From NCBI GenBank assembly GCA_963721115.1, contig CAVRIA010000004.1:434001-498000 (forward strand): a stretch of DNA of 64,000 nt, given 5' to 3'. Under the pieces are notes generated by a model. It saw only the letters and a program-made list of their open reading frames with translations, had not been told where the DNA came from and did not search any database. The position numbers and the translations under genes were made by a program. Source of the stretch: CAVRIA01 sp963721115. GTDB taxonomy: Bacteria; Desulfobacterota; Binatia; HRBIN30; CADEER01. Position 1 is the stretch's first letter. Each line of letters starts with the position of its first letter. Of this stretch, positions 25,627-35,695 are shown piece after piece.

Positions 25627-26775
25627 TCAGCGCAGCGGCCGGAAGAACGCGCGGATGTCCTCGACCAGCGCCGCCGGCTCCTCCATGGCGGCGAAGTGAC
25701 CGCCGGCGGGCATGGGCGTCCAGCGCGTGACGTTGTAGAGCTTCTCCACCCACTGGCGCGGCGGCCGGATGATCTCCTTCGGGAAGATCGCGCAGCCGGT
25801 GGGCACGTCGACGTGAAACTCCTTGGGCGGAAACTTGTCCGCCCGCATGGTCTCGCAGTAGAGGCGGCACGAGGAGTTGGCGGTCTCGGGCACCCAGTAG
25901 AGCATGATGTTGGTCAGCAGGTCGTCCTTGCTGAAGCGGTGCTCGACCTCGCCGCCACAGTCGCTCCAGGTGCGGAACTTCTCCACGATCCAGGCAGCCA
26001 GACCGGCCGGGGAGTCGTTGAGCCCGTAGGACAGGGTCTGCGGCTTGGTTCCCTGGATGCGCTGATAGCCGGTCTCCAGCGTCAGGAACTGCTGCGCTTC
26101 CATCAGGGGGATCAGGTCCTCCTGCGCCAGGCCGTCCGCCGGGTTGGCCGGATCGGGCGGAAACGCGATCACCATGTTGAGGTGGATGCCCGCCACGTGT
26201 GAAGCGTGGCGATAGCCGAGGTAGGTGCTCACCATCGAGCCCCAGTCGCCGCCCTGGGCGCCGAACCGCTCGTAGCCGAGGCCCGTCATCAGCTCGGCCC
26301 ACAGCGCGGCGATCCGCTCGGGATCCATGCCGGGCTCGGCCGGGTGATCCGAGAAGCCGTAGCCGGGCATCGAGGGGATCACGACGTCGAAGGCGTCGGC
26401 CGGGTCGCCGCCATGCGCCGCCGGGTCGGTCAGCGGTCCGATGATACCGAGGAACTCCGCCACCGATCCCGGCCAGCCGTGCGTGATGACGAGCGGGAAC
26501 GGCCGCGGCCCCTTGCCGCGCTGGTGGATGAAATGGATCGCCAGCCCGGCGACCTCGGCGCGAAACTGGGGGAAGGCGTTCAACCTCGCCTCGGCGGCGC
26601 GCCAGTCGTAGCGCTCGCGCCAGTAGGCCACGAGATCGCGCATGTAGGCGAGCTCCGTCCCGTAGCCCCAGCCGGAGCCCGGGATCTCGTCGGGAAACCG
26701 CGTGCGCGACAGCCGCTCGCGTAGATCGGCGAGAACGCTGTCGGAAACCTCGATGCGAAACGGCTCGGTGTGCAT
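25627..26775 (-). CDS. Epoxide hydrolase (alpha/beta-hydrolase with EHN N-domain)
   Basis: From Met at 26775 (MHTEPFRIEVSDSVL) the protein has 382 residues. The N-terminal EHN domain shows DLRERLSRTRFPDE and YMRDLVAYWRERYDW. The hydrolase core has the oxyanion HGWPGS, DVVIPSMPGYGFSD, and the nucleophile Asp in GAQGGDWGSMVS. Tyr residues for epoxide binding and a C-terminal Gly-Gly-His segment (PAGGHFAAMEEP) are present. It opens epoxides to diols in the cytoplasm, possibly downstream of a monooxygenase such as the P450 at 56.4 kb, which is inference. Confidence 0.88.
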   Translation of the reverse strand: MHTEPFRIEVSDSVLADLRERLSRTRFPDEIPGSGWGYGTELAYMRDLVAYWRERYDWRAAEARLNAFPQFRAEVAGLAIHFIHQRGKGPRPFPLVITHGWPGSVAEFLGIIGPLTDPAAHGGDPADAFDVVIPSMPGYGFSDHPAEPGMDPERIAALWAELMTGLGYERFGAQGGDWGSMVSTYLGYRHASHVAGIHLNMVIAFPPDPANPADGLAQEDLIPLMEAQQFLTLETGYQRIQGTKPQTLSYGLNDSPAGLAAWIVEKFRTWSDCGGEVEHRFSKDDLLTNIMLYWVPETANSSCRLYCETMRADKFPPKEFHVDVPTGCAIFPKEIIRPPRQWVEKLYNVTRWTPMPAGGHFAAMEEPAALVEDIRAFFRPLR

Positions 26776-26817
26776 GCGCGCTGCATAGCCAGTCGGGGGT
26801 GGAAAGTGCAAGGGAGG

Positions 26818-26985
26818 GATTCAGTGCTGGAGTGCTGAATGACCGTTGAGCGGGCTAGCCGGTGAGCGGGTTAGCCGGTTAGCCAGTGAGAGGGTGGCCC
26901 ATCGGTCCGACCGGCTGACCGGCTCACCCGCTCACACGGAATCCGCACGTCACTGGTCGGTCACCGCGCTGAGTCACTGAATCAA
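26818..26985. repeat. Tract of short degenerate repeats
   Basis: It has repeated words of the types AGTGCTGGAGTGCTGAATGA, GAGCGGGCTAGCCGGTGAGC, GGTTAGCCGGTTAGCCAGTG and CGGCTGACCGGCTCACCCGC, ending with ACTGAATCA. Related words recur at 45064-45084 and 56336-56375. It abuts the stop of the next gene and shows no coding signal. Confidence 0.5.
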
Positions 26986-28379
26986 CCCCGACTCGCGCAG
27001 CGCGTCCATCAGCAGCCGATCGACCTCGTCGTGCATGCGGAAGGTCACGTGCGCGCCCTGGTACCAGACGATGCGCGGGCGCCCCCAGTGCCGCCACAGG
27101 TCGCGCGGCTGATCGGGAGGGACGAGGCGGTCGCCGGCGCCGGCGAAGATGTAGCGCCGCGCCGCCGGAACACGCGGCTCGAGGGCGAGTGGCGACACGA
27201 CGCGCAGCAGGTCGGTCACCTGCTCGAAGAGAAGCCCGTGGTGCTCGGCGTAGAGAATCTGCAGGGTCGGGCCGTGACGCCAGATCAGGCGCGCGAAGTC
27301 GGTCGCCGGGATGCCGGCGATGGCGCAGGCGAGGTCCTCGCCGAGGCAGGCGAAGAGGGCCGTGTTGTAACCTCCCAGGGAAAGCCCGTGCACGCCGACG
27401 CGCGCGCCGCCCTGGGCGCGGATCCAGGACAGCAGGCGGCGCATGTCCCACATCGCCTGTGCCTCGGCGTGCACCGTGTCGACGAAGTCGCCGGCGAGAA
27501 AGCCGGCGCCGCTGCGCCGGCCGTTGCGGCGCGGGCCGTGCAGCGGCAGAACGGGCAACGCCAAGTTGAGGCCGTGCTTGAAATGCAGGCGCGCGGCGTG
27601 GAAGGCGGGCAGGTCGACGAACGGGAACCCCATCTCGTAGCCATGGATGCAGATCAGCCATGGGCGTGGCTCGCCCGGGTGGCGCAGGATCCAGGCGTGG
27701 GCGGTGCGGTTGGCGAGCTGGGCGAGCCAGCGGTCGCGCCCGGGCTCGCCGGCGTGGGGCTCGTAGCCGCTGTCGAACTCGAGGCGCTCGAAGGCGAGCC
27801 GGTGGGAGCGCGCGGGGCGGAGCACCGGTTCGGTCAGCGGCGGCGGCAGGGTGTGGTAGCTTTCGGGACGATCGAGCCAGCCGCGGGCGCGGAACAGGTC
27901 GAGCGCCTCGTGCAGCTCCTGCCGAAGGCGGACCGTGGGGTCCGCCAGACCGGTTCGATTCGACACCACCATGCTGCCGAGCAAGGCGTCGTCGATGGCG
28001 ACCTGGGCGGCGAGACGGGTGGAAGGACGCGGCGGCGGAACGTCCTCGACGTGCGGCGCCTGCTGAACCGAGGTGGCGCCCGCGGCGACGAAGGAGGCGG
28101 CGGAGAGGAGCAGCAGAGCCGATCCCGTCCACCCGCCGGCGACGAATAGCGCAGGCACGGCGAAGAGCACGCCCAGCACGCCTCCCAGCGCCGAGAACTG
28201 CGGGATGCGCACGTCGCCCGGGTAGAGGAGGTCGAGACGCCGGAGGCCAGGAGCAGGCACCCGGGGACGACCGAGAACGCGAAGCCGGGCATGCCGAAGC
28301 CGGCGGCGCCGTGCAGCCACAGAAGGCCGGCGACGACCGGGACCCAGGCCTGGCGCGGAAAGCGCGGTTGCTCGAGCAT
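26974..28379 (-). CDS. Membrane-anchored alpha/beta hydrolase (one frameshift)
   Basis: It starts at ATG 28379, which directly abuts the TetR stop, so the two are probably co-transcribed. The start MLEQPRFPRQAWVPVVAGLL is hydrophobic. The frame must change near 28240 (..LLLASG in one frame, LDLLYPGDVRIPQ in the other); the length of 1406 bases also shows a one-base lesion. After two or three membrane segments (GVLFAVPALFVAGGWTG) comes a hydrolase domain with ICIHGYEMGFPFVD, nucleophile elbow GVHGLSLGGY, FAGAGDRLVPP and the catalytic His in QGAHVTF. The substrate is unknown. Confidence 0.78.
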
Positions 28380-29039
28380 CTACGGCACGGGGCTCCCGGC
28401 TCGCAGGCCCGCCACAGTGATGCGGATGAGACGCTCGAGGCGGCGCCGGTACTGGGCGGGTGACGGAGCCGCGCCGCGCGGGCCGGCCAGACCCTGCGCG
28501 CACAGGTGGAGGTAGCTCGCCGCCGCGTCTGGCGTCAGCTCGATCGCCGCGAGCGAGATCTCGCCGGCCTCGTCGGCCTCGCGGAAGATCCGCGCCAGGA
28601 CCTTCAGGTAACGCCGCGTCTCCGATACCACGAGCTCGCCGCACAGGCGGTTCGTCTCGTCGATCAGCTCGTCCCCGTGCCGCGAGGTGCTGAGAATGTC
28701 GAGGAACCAGCCGAGCTTGGCATCGAGGACGCCGAGCAACCGGGCGCCGGCGCCGCGGTCCGCGGCCGCCGCCCGCTCCGCCGCCCCCAGCGCGCGCTCG
28801 TGCAGGTCCTCCGTCACGGCGCGGAAGATCTCTTCCTTGTTGCGAAAGTGGTGGTAGAGGCCGGTGCGCGACATGTCGGCCTGGTGCGCGATCTCGTCGA
28901 GCGAGGTGCGGCGGAAGCCGTAGTGGATGAAGGTCGACCGCGCCGCTTCGATGATGGCGTCGCGGCGGCTGCCGTCTTGCGCGATGTCCGCGGGCATGGG
29001 ATCGAGCTCGAGCCGACTCCGGGTAAACCGGGAAGCCAT
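28380..29039 (-). CDS. TetR/AcrR-family transcriptional regulator
   Basis: The 219-residue protein has an N-terminal helix-turn-helix: RRDAIIEAARSTFIHYGFRR, TSLDEIAHQADMSRTGLYHHF, RNKEEIF. The ligand domain that follows is variable, as usual. The start at 29039 lies next to the dyad at 29041-29078 and would fit a nearly leaderless message; Met at 28997 is an alternative. The divergent acyl-CoA dehydrogenase pair and the co-directional hydrolase are the likely targets, and the natural ligand could be an acyl-CoA (inference). Confidence 0.9.
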   Translation of the reverse strand: MASRFTRSRLELDPMPADIAQDGSRRDAIIEAARSTFIHYGFRRTSLDEIAHQADMSRTGLYHHFRNKEEIFRAVTEDLHERALGAAERAAAADRGAGARLLGVLDAKLGWFLDILSTSRHGDELIDETNRLCGELVVSETRRYLKVLARIFREADEAGEISLAAIELTPDAAASYLHLCAQGLAGPRGAAPSPAQYRRRLERLIRITVAGLRAGSPVP

Positions 29040-29040
29040 T

Positions 29041-29078
29041 GACGATTCGACACTTTATCTTCAAAATGTCGAATCATC
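29041..29078. promoter_or_regulatory. Inverted repeat, probable TetR operator
   Basis: The 12-base half-sites GACGATTCGACA (29041-29052) and TGTCGAATCATC (29067-29078) match at 11 of 12 positions; the inner 9 are perfect. The spacer is 14 bases. The site overlaps -35-like TTGACG (29039-29044) with CAAAAT (29062-29067) on the + strand, and TTGATG with ATAAAG on the - strand, so binding could repress both directions. Confidence 0.7.
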
Positions 29079-29120
29079 AAGCTCGGAGCGGCGGCAAAAT
29101 CAGCCCGGAGGGAGCGAAGC

Positions 29121-30347
29121 ATGGCCAGCGAAGCGAAGATGACCGAAGACGAGATCAGGCGGCGCACGCGGGCGCTGCTCGAGAAGGCGCATCCCGACCG
29201 GGTCGACCAGGTGACCTTCCGCGGGGCGCAGTTCGACCACGGCCTGGCCTGGGTCAATTTCCCCGAGGGCCTCGGCGGGCTCGGGCTCAATTCGAAGATG
29301 CAGGCGGTCGTCAACGACGAGATCCGCAAACACGCCAAGACCTTTTACGACGACCTCTACATCAACCCGATCGGCATCGGCATGGGCGCCCCGGTGGTGC
29401 TGACGCACGGCACCGACGAGATGAAGAAGACGCTGCTGCGCCGCATCTTCACCGGCGAGGACATCTGGTGTCAGCTCTTCAGCGAGCCCGGCGCCGGCTC
29501 CGACGTCGCCGGCCTGGCGACGCGCGCGGTGCGCGACGGCGACGACTGGGTGCTGAACGGCCAGAAGGTGTGGACGACGCTGGCGCACGTCTCCAAGTGG
29601 GGCATGCTCGTCGCCCGCACCAACCCGGACGTCCCCAAGCACGAGGGCATGTCGTACTTCCTGCTCGACATGCAGGCTCCCGGCGTCGACGTGCGGCCCC
29701 TCTACCAGATCACCGGCGAGGCGGAGTTCAACGAGGTCTTCCTGAACGACGTCCGCATTCCGCGCGACCGCATGCTCGGCGCCGAAGGGCAGGGCTGGCA
29801 GGTGGCGATCACCACGCTCATGAACGAGCGCAGCGCCCTCGGCGGCGGCTCGTCGAAGAAGGGGGGCGGCCCGATCAGCATCCTGCTCAACCTCTGGCAG
29901 GCGCACGCCGGGAAGTTCGCGGCCGCGCGCAAGCCGCTCATGCGCGACCGCATCGCGCGTCTCTACAGCGAGGCCGAGCTCCTGCGTCTCACCGGCCAGC
30001 GCGCCAAGGCGGCGCAGCGGCACGGCAATCCGGGCCCCGAGGGCTCGGTCGGCAAGCTGGCCCAGGCGGAGCTGTACAAGCGCATCTGGGAGTGCGGCAT
30101 GGACGTCATCGGCGACGACGCCCTCGTCTACGAGGCCGGCTACGAGCTGCGCCGCCCGGCCGGGGAGGAGCGGCGCGACGCCCTGTCGCTGGCCAAGTAC
30201 CAGTTCCTGCGCTCGCGGGCGAACTCGATCGAGGGCGGCACCTCGGAGGTGATGCGCAACATCCTCGGCGAGCGCGTGCTCGGCCTCCCCGGCGAGCCGC
30301 GGGTGGACAAGAACGTGCCCTGGAAGGACGTGCCGCGCAGCGGCTGA
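29121..30347 (+). CDS. Acyl-CoA dehydrogenase (subunit 1 of a tandem pair)
   Basis: The 408-residue flavoenzyme introduces a 2,3 double bond into an acyl-CoA and passes electrons to ETF. Family signatures: WCQLFSEPGAGSDVAGLATR (flavin and substrate loop), DDWVLNGQKVWTTLA, FNEVFLNDVRIPRDRMLG and the C-terminal SRANSIEGGTSEVMRNILGE. GGAGGG precedes ATG 29121. A second, shorter ACAD follows 52 bases later. Adjacent unlike ACADs form alpha2-beta2 enzymes in actinobacterial sterol side-chain oxidation (ChsE pairs), and this pair may do likewise (inference). The Gly-rich loop ALGGGSSKKGGGPIS is unusual. Confidence 0.93.
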   Translation: MASEAKMTEDEIRRRTRALLEKAHPDRVDQVTFRGAQFDHGLAWVNFPEGLGGLGLNSKMQAVVNDEIRKHAKTFYDDLYINPIGIGMGAPVVLTHGTDEMKKTLLRRIFTGEDIWCQLFSEPGAGSDVAGLATRAVRDGDDWVLNGQKVWTTLAHVSKWGMLVARTNPDVPKHEGMSYFLLDMQAPGVDVRPLYQITGEAEFNEVFLNDVRIPRDRMLGAEGQGWQVAITTLMNERSALGGGSSKKGGGPISILLNLWQAHAGKFAAARKPLMRDRIARLYSEAELLRLTGQRAKAAQRHGNPGPEGSVGKLAQAELYKRIWECGMDVIGDDALVYEAGYELRRPAGEERRDALSLAKYQFLRSRANSIEGGTSEVMRNILGERVLGLPGEPRVDKNVPWKDVPRSG

Positions 30348-30399
30348 GAGCGGGCCCGTTACCCGAACGAATCGAGTCACCGGAAGAAAGGTAATTGCG

Positions 30400-31518
30400 A
30401 TGTTGGAGTTCGCGTTCACCGACGAGCACGAGGAGCTGCGCCAGATGGTGCGCAAGTTCCTGGAGAACAAATCGCCGGAGCAGACGGTGCGGCGGCTGAT
30501 GGACACCGAGCAGGGCTACGACCCGCAGGTCTGGTCGCAGATGGCCGAGCAGATGGCTCTGCAGGGGCTGATCGTGCCCGAGCAGTACGGCGGTGCCGGC
30601 TTCGGCCCGGTCGAGCACGCGATCGTGCTGGAGGAGATGGGGCGGACGCTGCTCTGCGCCCCCTATCTGTCCACCGCGGTGCTGGCGACCAACGCGTTGC
30701 TGCACGCGGCGAACGAGGAGGCGAAGGCCGAGATCCTGCCCGGCATCGCCTCCGGGCAGACCGTCGCCACCCTGGCGTTCGTCGACGAGGGCGGCGGCTG
30801 GGACCCGCGGGACGTCGCGTTGCGCGCCGCGGGCGGCGGCGACGCCTGGCGACTGAGCGGCGTCAAGACCTACGTCCTCGACGGGCACGTCGCCGACGTC
30901 CTGCTGGTCGCCGCGCGCGCCGGCGACGGGCTCTCTCTCTTCCGCGTCGAGCCGGAGGCGCCCGGGCTGACGCGCACGCTGCTGCCCACCCTCGATCTGA
31001 CGCGCAAGCTGGCCCGGCTCGAGCTCTCCGACACGCCCGCGACGCGCATCGGTGCCGCCGGCGACCTGGAGCCGGGGCTGCGGCGCGCGCTGGCTCTGAC
31101 CGTCAGCGCCCTCGCCGCCGAGCAGGCGGGCGGAACGCAGCGCTGTCTGGAGATGTCGACCGAGTACGCCAAGACGCGCCTGCAGTTCGGCCGCGCGATC
31201 GGCTCGTTCCAGGCCATCAAGCACCGCTGCGCGGACATGCTGGTCGAGGTCGAGTTCGCCAAGTCGGCGGCCTACCACGCCGCCTTTGCCGCCACCCGCG
31301 AGGACGACGAGCTGCTGGCGGCGGCGAGCCTGGCCAAGGCCTACTGCTCGGACGCCTACTTCCACGCCGCCGCCGAGACCATCCAGATCCACGGCGGCAT
31401 GGGCTTCACCTGGGAGCACCCGGCGCACCTGTACTTCAAGCGCGCCAAGAGCAGCGCCGTGCTGTTCGGCGACGCCACGCACCACCGCGAGCAGCTCGCC
31501 GACCGCATCGGCGTGTGA
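30400..31518 (+). CDS. Acyl-CoA dehydrogenase (subunit 2 of a tandem pair)
   Basis: The 372-residue ACAD homologue starts MLEFAFTDEHEELRQMVRKF. It keeps the helical N-terminal domain, a shortened beta domain, and the C-terminal helices with GRAIGSFQAIKHRCADMLVEVE and ETIQIHGGMGFTWEHPAHLYFKRA. The mid-domain flavin loop is less canonical than in its neighbour (VATLAFVDEGGGWDPRDVAL), as in the second subunit of heterotetrameric ACADs. It follows subunit 1 in the same direction and is probably in one operon under the dyad at 29041. Confidence 0.92.
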   Translation: MLEFAFTDEHEELRQMVRKFLENKSPEQTVRRLMDTEQGYDPQVWSQMAEQMALQGLIVPEQYGGAGFGPVEHAIVLEEMGRTLLCAPYLSTAVLATNALLHAANEEAKAEILPGIASGQTVATLAFVDEGGGWDPRDVALRAAGGGDAWRLSGVKTYVLDGHVADVLLVAARAGDGLSLFRVEPEAPGLTRTLLPTLDLTRKLARLELSDTPATRIGAAGDLEPGLRRALALTVSALAAEQAGGTQRCLEMSTEYAKTRLQFGRAIGSFQAIKHRCADMLVEVEFAKSAAYHAAFAATREDDELLAAASLAKAYCSDAYFHAAAETIQIHGGMGFTWEHPAHLYFKRAKSSAVLFGDATHHREQLADRIGV

Positions 31519-31997
31519 GGGTTTCTGCTCCCCCATCCGACTCCCGCCGCACCCCCCTCGCGCTGCAACCACGCGATTTGAGGGCAGCCATGGCCGGTCG
31601 TCGCCGGCTGGGCCGACCCTCGATCGCGATTTCTGGACGTCGGCCTACCAGGCGATCGATGACTGAGCGAGTTTCTTCGGCGGGGATGTCGATCCGCAAG
31701 CGTCTCGAACGACTAGATCATGAAGGGAGAGGAAGCCCATCGGTCCCGCATGCATCAAACCGTTTCGAGGAATGGGCGAAGCTGCGCCGCCCGAGACGAC
31801 GGGCCCGCGCGAGCCGATGAAAAACGGGCGGCGCCCCCGGCCGCCGTCCTGTAAGACGTTCCCATCCGCACCTCGGTGGGCGCCCGGCGGGTGCACCGGC
31901 TGTCGGATTGCCTCTGGCACCGTTCTGGCTTCCGTAAAACCGCTACGACCTTCGCCGGGCGGCGCTCGGCGCGAGGCTGCCAAGAGGCGGTGACTGC
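31519..31997. other. 479-base gap without a supported gene
   Basis: Short open frames exist on both strands but are low-complexity and lack a family match or ribosome-binding site. No repeat, RNA gene or strong hairpin was noticed. Confidence 0.6.
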
Positions 31998-34766
31998 ATG
32001 GCGCGGTTTCTCGAAAACGTTCAGCCGGACGAACGCTACGAGACGTTCTGGGCGGCGGGTACGGGGTTCCTGGTTCTCGTCGCGCACGCCATCCTGGAGA
32101 CGGCCCGCGACACGCTCTTCCTCACCCATCTGCCCGCCAGCCGCCTTCCCTGGGTGTACCTGACGCTGGCGGCGGTCGCGCTCGCTACCGACCGCCTTCT
32201 CGGCGGCTCCCGCTCTTCGCGCGGCGACCTGCGCAACCTCATCCTGATCCAGATCGCGGCAGCCGCCGGCACCACCAGCTTTCTGATTCTGGCGCGTTCG
32301 CGCTCCGTCTGGGTCTTCTATGCCCTGTACGTCTGGGGCGGCCTCGCCTCGACGGTCATCCTGATCCGTTTCTGGCTGTTCCTCACCGGTCGGTTCGGCA
32401 CCGCGCAGGCCAAGCGGCTCTTCCCGATCATCGCCAGCGGTCCGGTGCTCGGCTCGCTGACCGGCTTCGCGCTCGCCGGCATCCTATCCCCAGCGCTGGA
32501 CCCGCGCGCGCTGCTCGGCGTGAGCGCGGCGTTCTTCCTGCTCAGCGCCGCCGGCTCCACCGTCCTGTGGCGCTCGCCGCGCGTCGCTGCTCCGAGCTCC
32601 GGCACGGCGGATGGGCGGGCGCCGGGCAGATGCGAACGGACGAGCTTGCGCGACAGCGTGGCGATCGCGATCCGCCATCCCTACGTCCGGCGTATCGGTT
32701 CGCTGCTTCTGCTCGCCAGCGTGACGGTGACCCTCGCCGACTTCGTATTCTAGAGCGTCGTGTCGCGCGAGATCGCCGCCGCGCACCTGAGCACGTTCCT
32801 GGCGGCCTCCTACTTTGCCTTCGAGACGGTGTCGCTGATCCTGCTTCTGACCGCGGTGGTTCCGTTCGTTCGCCTGGTCGGCGTGACCGAGGCTCTGGCC
32901 GTGCCGCCGGCGCTTCTGCTGCTGGGCGGAGTCATTCTGACTGCCCTCGGCGGTCTGGGTGCGGTGCTGTGCCTGCGCGGCGTCGACGGCGCGCTGCGCT
33001 GGTCCCTGCAAAAGACGGCCAGCGAGCTGCTCTACGTGCCGATGGCGCCGCGCCTGCGCAGTGCCGTGAAGACCATGAGCGACATCGTCGCCCATCGCGG
33101 CGGACAGGCACTGGCCTCCGTCCTCATCCTCGCGTGGCTCGGCATGGCCGAATCGGAGCGCATGATGGGGCCGGTGGTGGTCGCCTGCGCCGGCGGCTGG
33201 CTGTGGGCCGCCGTGTCGACACGCAAGCCGTACCTGGAACTGTTCCGCGAGACGCTCGGCCACGGCTCGATGGCGCGGCGCCTCGAGTTCCCCGACCTCG
33301 ACATGGCGTCGCTGGAGACGCTGGTCGCCGCCTTGAACAGCGCCGACGACCATCTGGTGATCGCGGCGATGGACCTGTTGCAGCAGAGCGGGCGCGCCCA
33401 CCTGGTGCCGGCGCTGATCCTGTATCATCCTCGGCGCCGGTGGTCGTGCGCGCGCTCGAGCTCTTCGCCGCCGCCGGCCGCGACGACTCCCTTCCCGTCG
33501 TCGAGCGCCTCCTAAACCACGACGACGCCGCGGTGCGCGCCGCCGCCGTGCGCACCCACGCCTTCGTTCGCCGACGCCGTCGCTGCTGCGGGCGGCCGCC
33601 GGGGCGGAGTGCCCGGTCGTCGCCGCCACGGCGGTCGTGGCGCTGGCGGCGCGCGGCTGGACGGATTCGTCGACGGCCCTGGCGAAGCTGGGCGAGCTGC
33701 TCGAGAAGAGCCCGGCGGGTGAGGCGGGGCGCTTCGTCGCCCGGGCGCTGCGCGACCACCCGTCGCCGGCTCTCGCGCCGCTGCTGATGCGGCTGGCGAA
33801 CGAAGCGGATCCCGCCACGTCGTGCGAGGCGGTGCAGGCGATGGGCGCCGCGCGCGACGAACGCTACATGCCCATCCTTGTTCGCCTGCTCGCCTCGCGT
33901 TCGCTGCGCGCCGCCGTGCGCCGCGCCCTGCTCGCCCTCGGCGAGCCGGCTCTCGACTCCCTTCGGGAGGCGCTGGCGGACCTGTCCCTACCGCGCGCCG
34001 TACGTGTCCACCTGCCGCGGACGATCTCGCGCTTCCCGCAACAACGCGCCGCCGACGCGCTGCTGCGCCATTGCCCGACGAGCCCAGCGGCCTGGTGCGC
34101 TTCAAGATCCTGCGCGGGCTGGGGGGAATGGTCGCCAATCATCCGCAGCTGCGGCTCGATGCGGGTCTGCTCGACGAGGTGATCGAGGGGCAGATCGGCA
34201 AGATTTCCGAGCTCGTTCGCTGGCGCCTGGTTCTGCGGCGCGGCGCCGAGCAGCGACCGGAGTGGCGGACGACCGGGCACGAGCTGCTGGCCGGGCTGCT
34301 GCGCGAGAAGCAGAGCCTGGCGACCGAGCGCCTCTTTCGCACCCTCGGCCTGCGCCATCGGCAAGAGGATCTGGCGCAGATCTACCAGGGGCTGCGAAAC
34401 GAGTCGACGCGCGACAGCAGCCTGGAGCTGCTGCACGGCGTGTTGCCGAAGGGCCTGCGCGAGACCGTCCTGGCGCTGGTCGATGGGGAGCAGGATGCCG
34501 AGCGCGCCGGCGGGGTGAGCGCCGACGCCGCCGAGACCCCGCAGTACGAATCGCTGGTCGCCGCTCTGGCGCGCGACGACAGCATCGCCGTGCGCTGCCT
34601 GGCGTCCTATCACGCCGCCGAGATCGGCCTCGCGCAGGAGAGCCGCGGCGCGGAGGAGCGTCCGGCCGACCGCTGGGATTGGCTCGCCGATCTGCGCCAG
34701 CGGTCGCTCGATCTGCTGAGCTTCCGGCCCGGCCCCGCGGGCGAGGGAGTCGCCGGTGAGGGATAG
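31998..34766 (+). pseudogene. NTT/MFS-type transporter-like protein with HEAT repeats (one nonsense and at least three frameshifts)
   Basis: The start MARFLENVQPDERYETFWAA leads into multi-span membrane sequence like the ATP/ADP-translocase (Npt/TlcA) superfamily found with HEAT domains in bacteria (LETARDTLFLTHLPASRLPW). An in-frame TAG at 32751, between LADFVF and SVVSREIAAAH, stands where homologues usually have Lys. Further frame changes occur near 33430 (..LILYHP / SAPVVVRALELF), 33575 and 34085 (ALLRH / PDEPSGLVRFKILRG). From about 33280 on the sequence is HEAT-like helical repeats. Whether it is decayed or mis-assembled cannot be told here; the sense of every segment is intact. Confidence 0.7.
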
Positions 34767-35218
34767 ACTGCCTGTTGTCGAGCCGTTGCAGCGCGCGCTG
34801 TACTACGCTCGGTGCCGCTGTTCCGCGGTCTGCGTGCCGAACAGCTCGTCGCCTTCGCCCGGCTGATGCGCGAGCGGTGGGTGCGCCGCGGCACGGTTTC
34901 TGCACCCAGGGGGAAGCGAGTGGCGCGGTTCACTTCCTCGTCGAGGGGCGGGCGCGCATCGAGCGCGACCGGCGCCAGCTCCGCGCTGCGGAAGCGCCGG
35001 CGAGCATCGGCCTGGTGGAGATTCTGGCGCAGGCGCCCTCCGCCGTGACCGTGGTTGCGGCGACCAACGTGCTCGCCCTGGCCATCGACGGCGCGGCGTT
35101 TCTGGACGTCATCGAAGACCACTTCTCGATCTTCACCGAGATCCGCCGGGCCATCGGCGAGCAAATGCTCGCTCTGCGCGACGAGCGCGATCGCGGTCGA
35201 TGCGGCAACCGCCGGTAG
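34756..35218 (+). pseudogene. Cyclic-nucleotide-binding-fold protein, first copy (two frameshifts)
   Basis: The likely start is GTG 34756, overlapping the upstream stop by 11 bases. It is read in three frames: VEPLQRALYYAR, then SVPLFRGLRAEQLVAFARLM (change near 34808), then FCTQGEASGAVHFLVEGRARI (change near 34900). The jelly-roll pattern SVPLFRGL, TQGEASGAVHFLVEG and AVTVVAATNVLALAIDGAAF is that of cNMP-binding domains, though the phosphate-binding Arg cassette is not evident. In intact relatives this domain often accompanies NTT-HEAT proteins. Confidence 0.6.
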
Positions 35219-35694
35219 TGCGCGATCTCGGGCGGCCGTCGCCGCCGCGACTCGGCCTGGTCGAGCGGCTGATCTGGCTGTCGCGATCGCCCGTTCTGCG
35301 CGATCTCGGTGTGGGTGTCCTCGCCGTTCTGGCGCGCGACGAGGACGAGCTTCTCCTGCGCGAGGGGCAGGTCCTCTGGGCGGAGGGCGCGCCGGCCGAT
35401 TTCGTCGCCCTGCTCGTCAGCGGCTACGTCGGCTGCGGGGGCGGGGCGAAGGGGGCGGCTTTTCGAGTCGGCCCCGGGACCGTTCTCGGGCTCGATGCGG
35501 CGTTCACCGGGATTCCGCACGAGCACGCAGCGGTGGCGCGGACCGCCGTGGTCGCCATTCGCATCGGCGTGCAGTCCCTGCTCGACGTCGCCGAGGACCA
35601 CTCGCAAGTCGCGGCGCGCATCCTCGCTCACTGTGCCGGGATGCTCCTCGAGCTGCGCGGTCCCCTGCCGGCCGTGCCCGAGCCGGCGATCTGA
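35200..35694 (+). CDS. Cyclic-nucleotide-binding-fold protein, second copy
   Basis: The 164-residue protein starts inside the tail of the previous gene (ATG 35200). The pattern LLLREGQVLWAEGAPADFVA, LLVSGYVGCGGGAKGAAFRV, GPGTVLGLDAAFTG and AVARTAVVAIRIGVQSLLDV fits the cNMP/Crp jelly roll. There is no DNA-binding helix-turn-helix, so it is probably a sensor or partner module of the transporter-like protein rather than a transcription factor. This copy has no frameshift. Confidence 0.6.
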   Translation: MRQPPVVRDLGRPSPPRLGLVERLIWLSRSPVLRDLGVGVLAVLARDEDELLLREGQVLWAEGAPADFVALLVSGYVGCGGGAKGAAFRVGPGTVLGLDAAFTGIPHEHAAVARTAVVAIRIGVQSLLDVAEDHSQVAARILAHCAGMLLELRGPLPAVPEPAI

Positions 35695-35695
35695 G

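Noticed and set aside
26974..29064. A single 696-residue protein over the TetR and hydrolase genes
   Set aside because: Its N-terminal half is the wrong frame of the TetR gene; the real hydrolase starts at 28379 and has one frameshift.
31519..31997. Short open frames between the second acyl-CoA dehydrogenase and the transporter-like gene
   Set aside because: Arg/Pro-rich, no ribosome-binding site, no domain, and open on several frames because of high GC.
32751..32753. TAG in the transporter-like gene as pyrrolysine or programmed readthrough
   Set aside because: It lies in a region full of frameshifts, at a site usually Lys (one base from TAG), and no supporting structure was seen. An error or decay is simpler.
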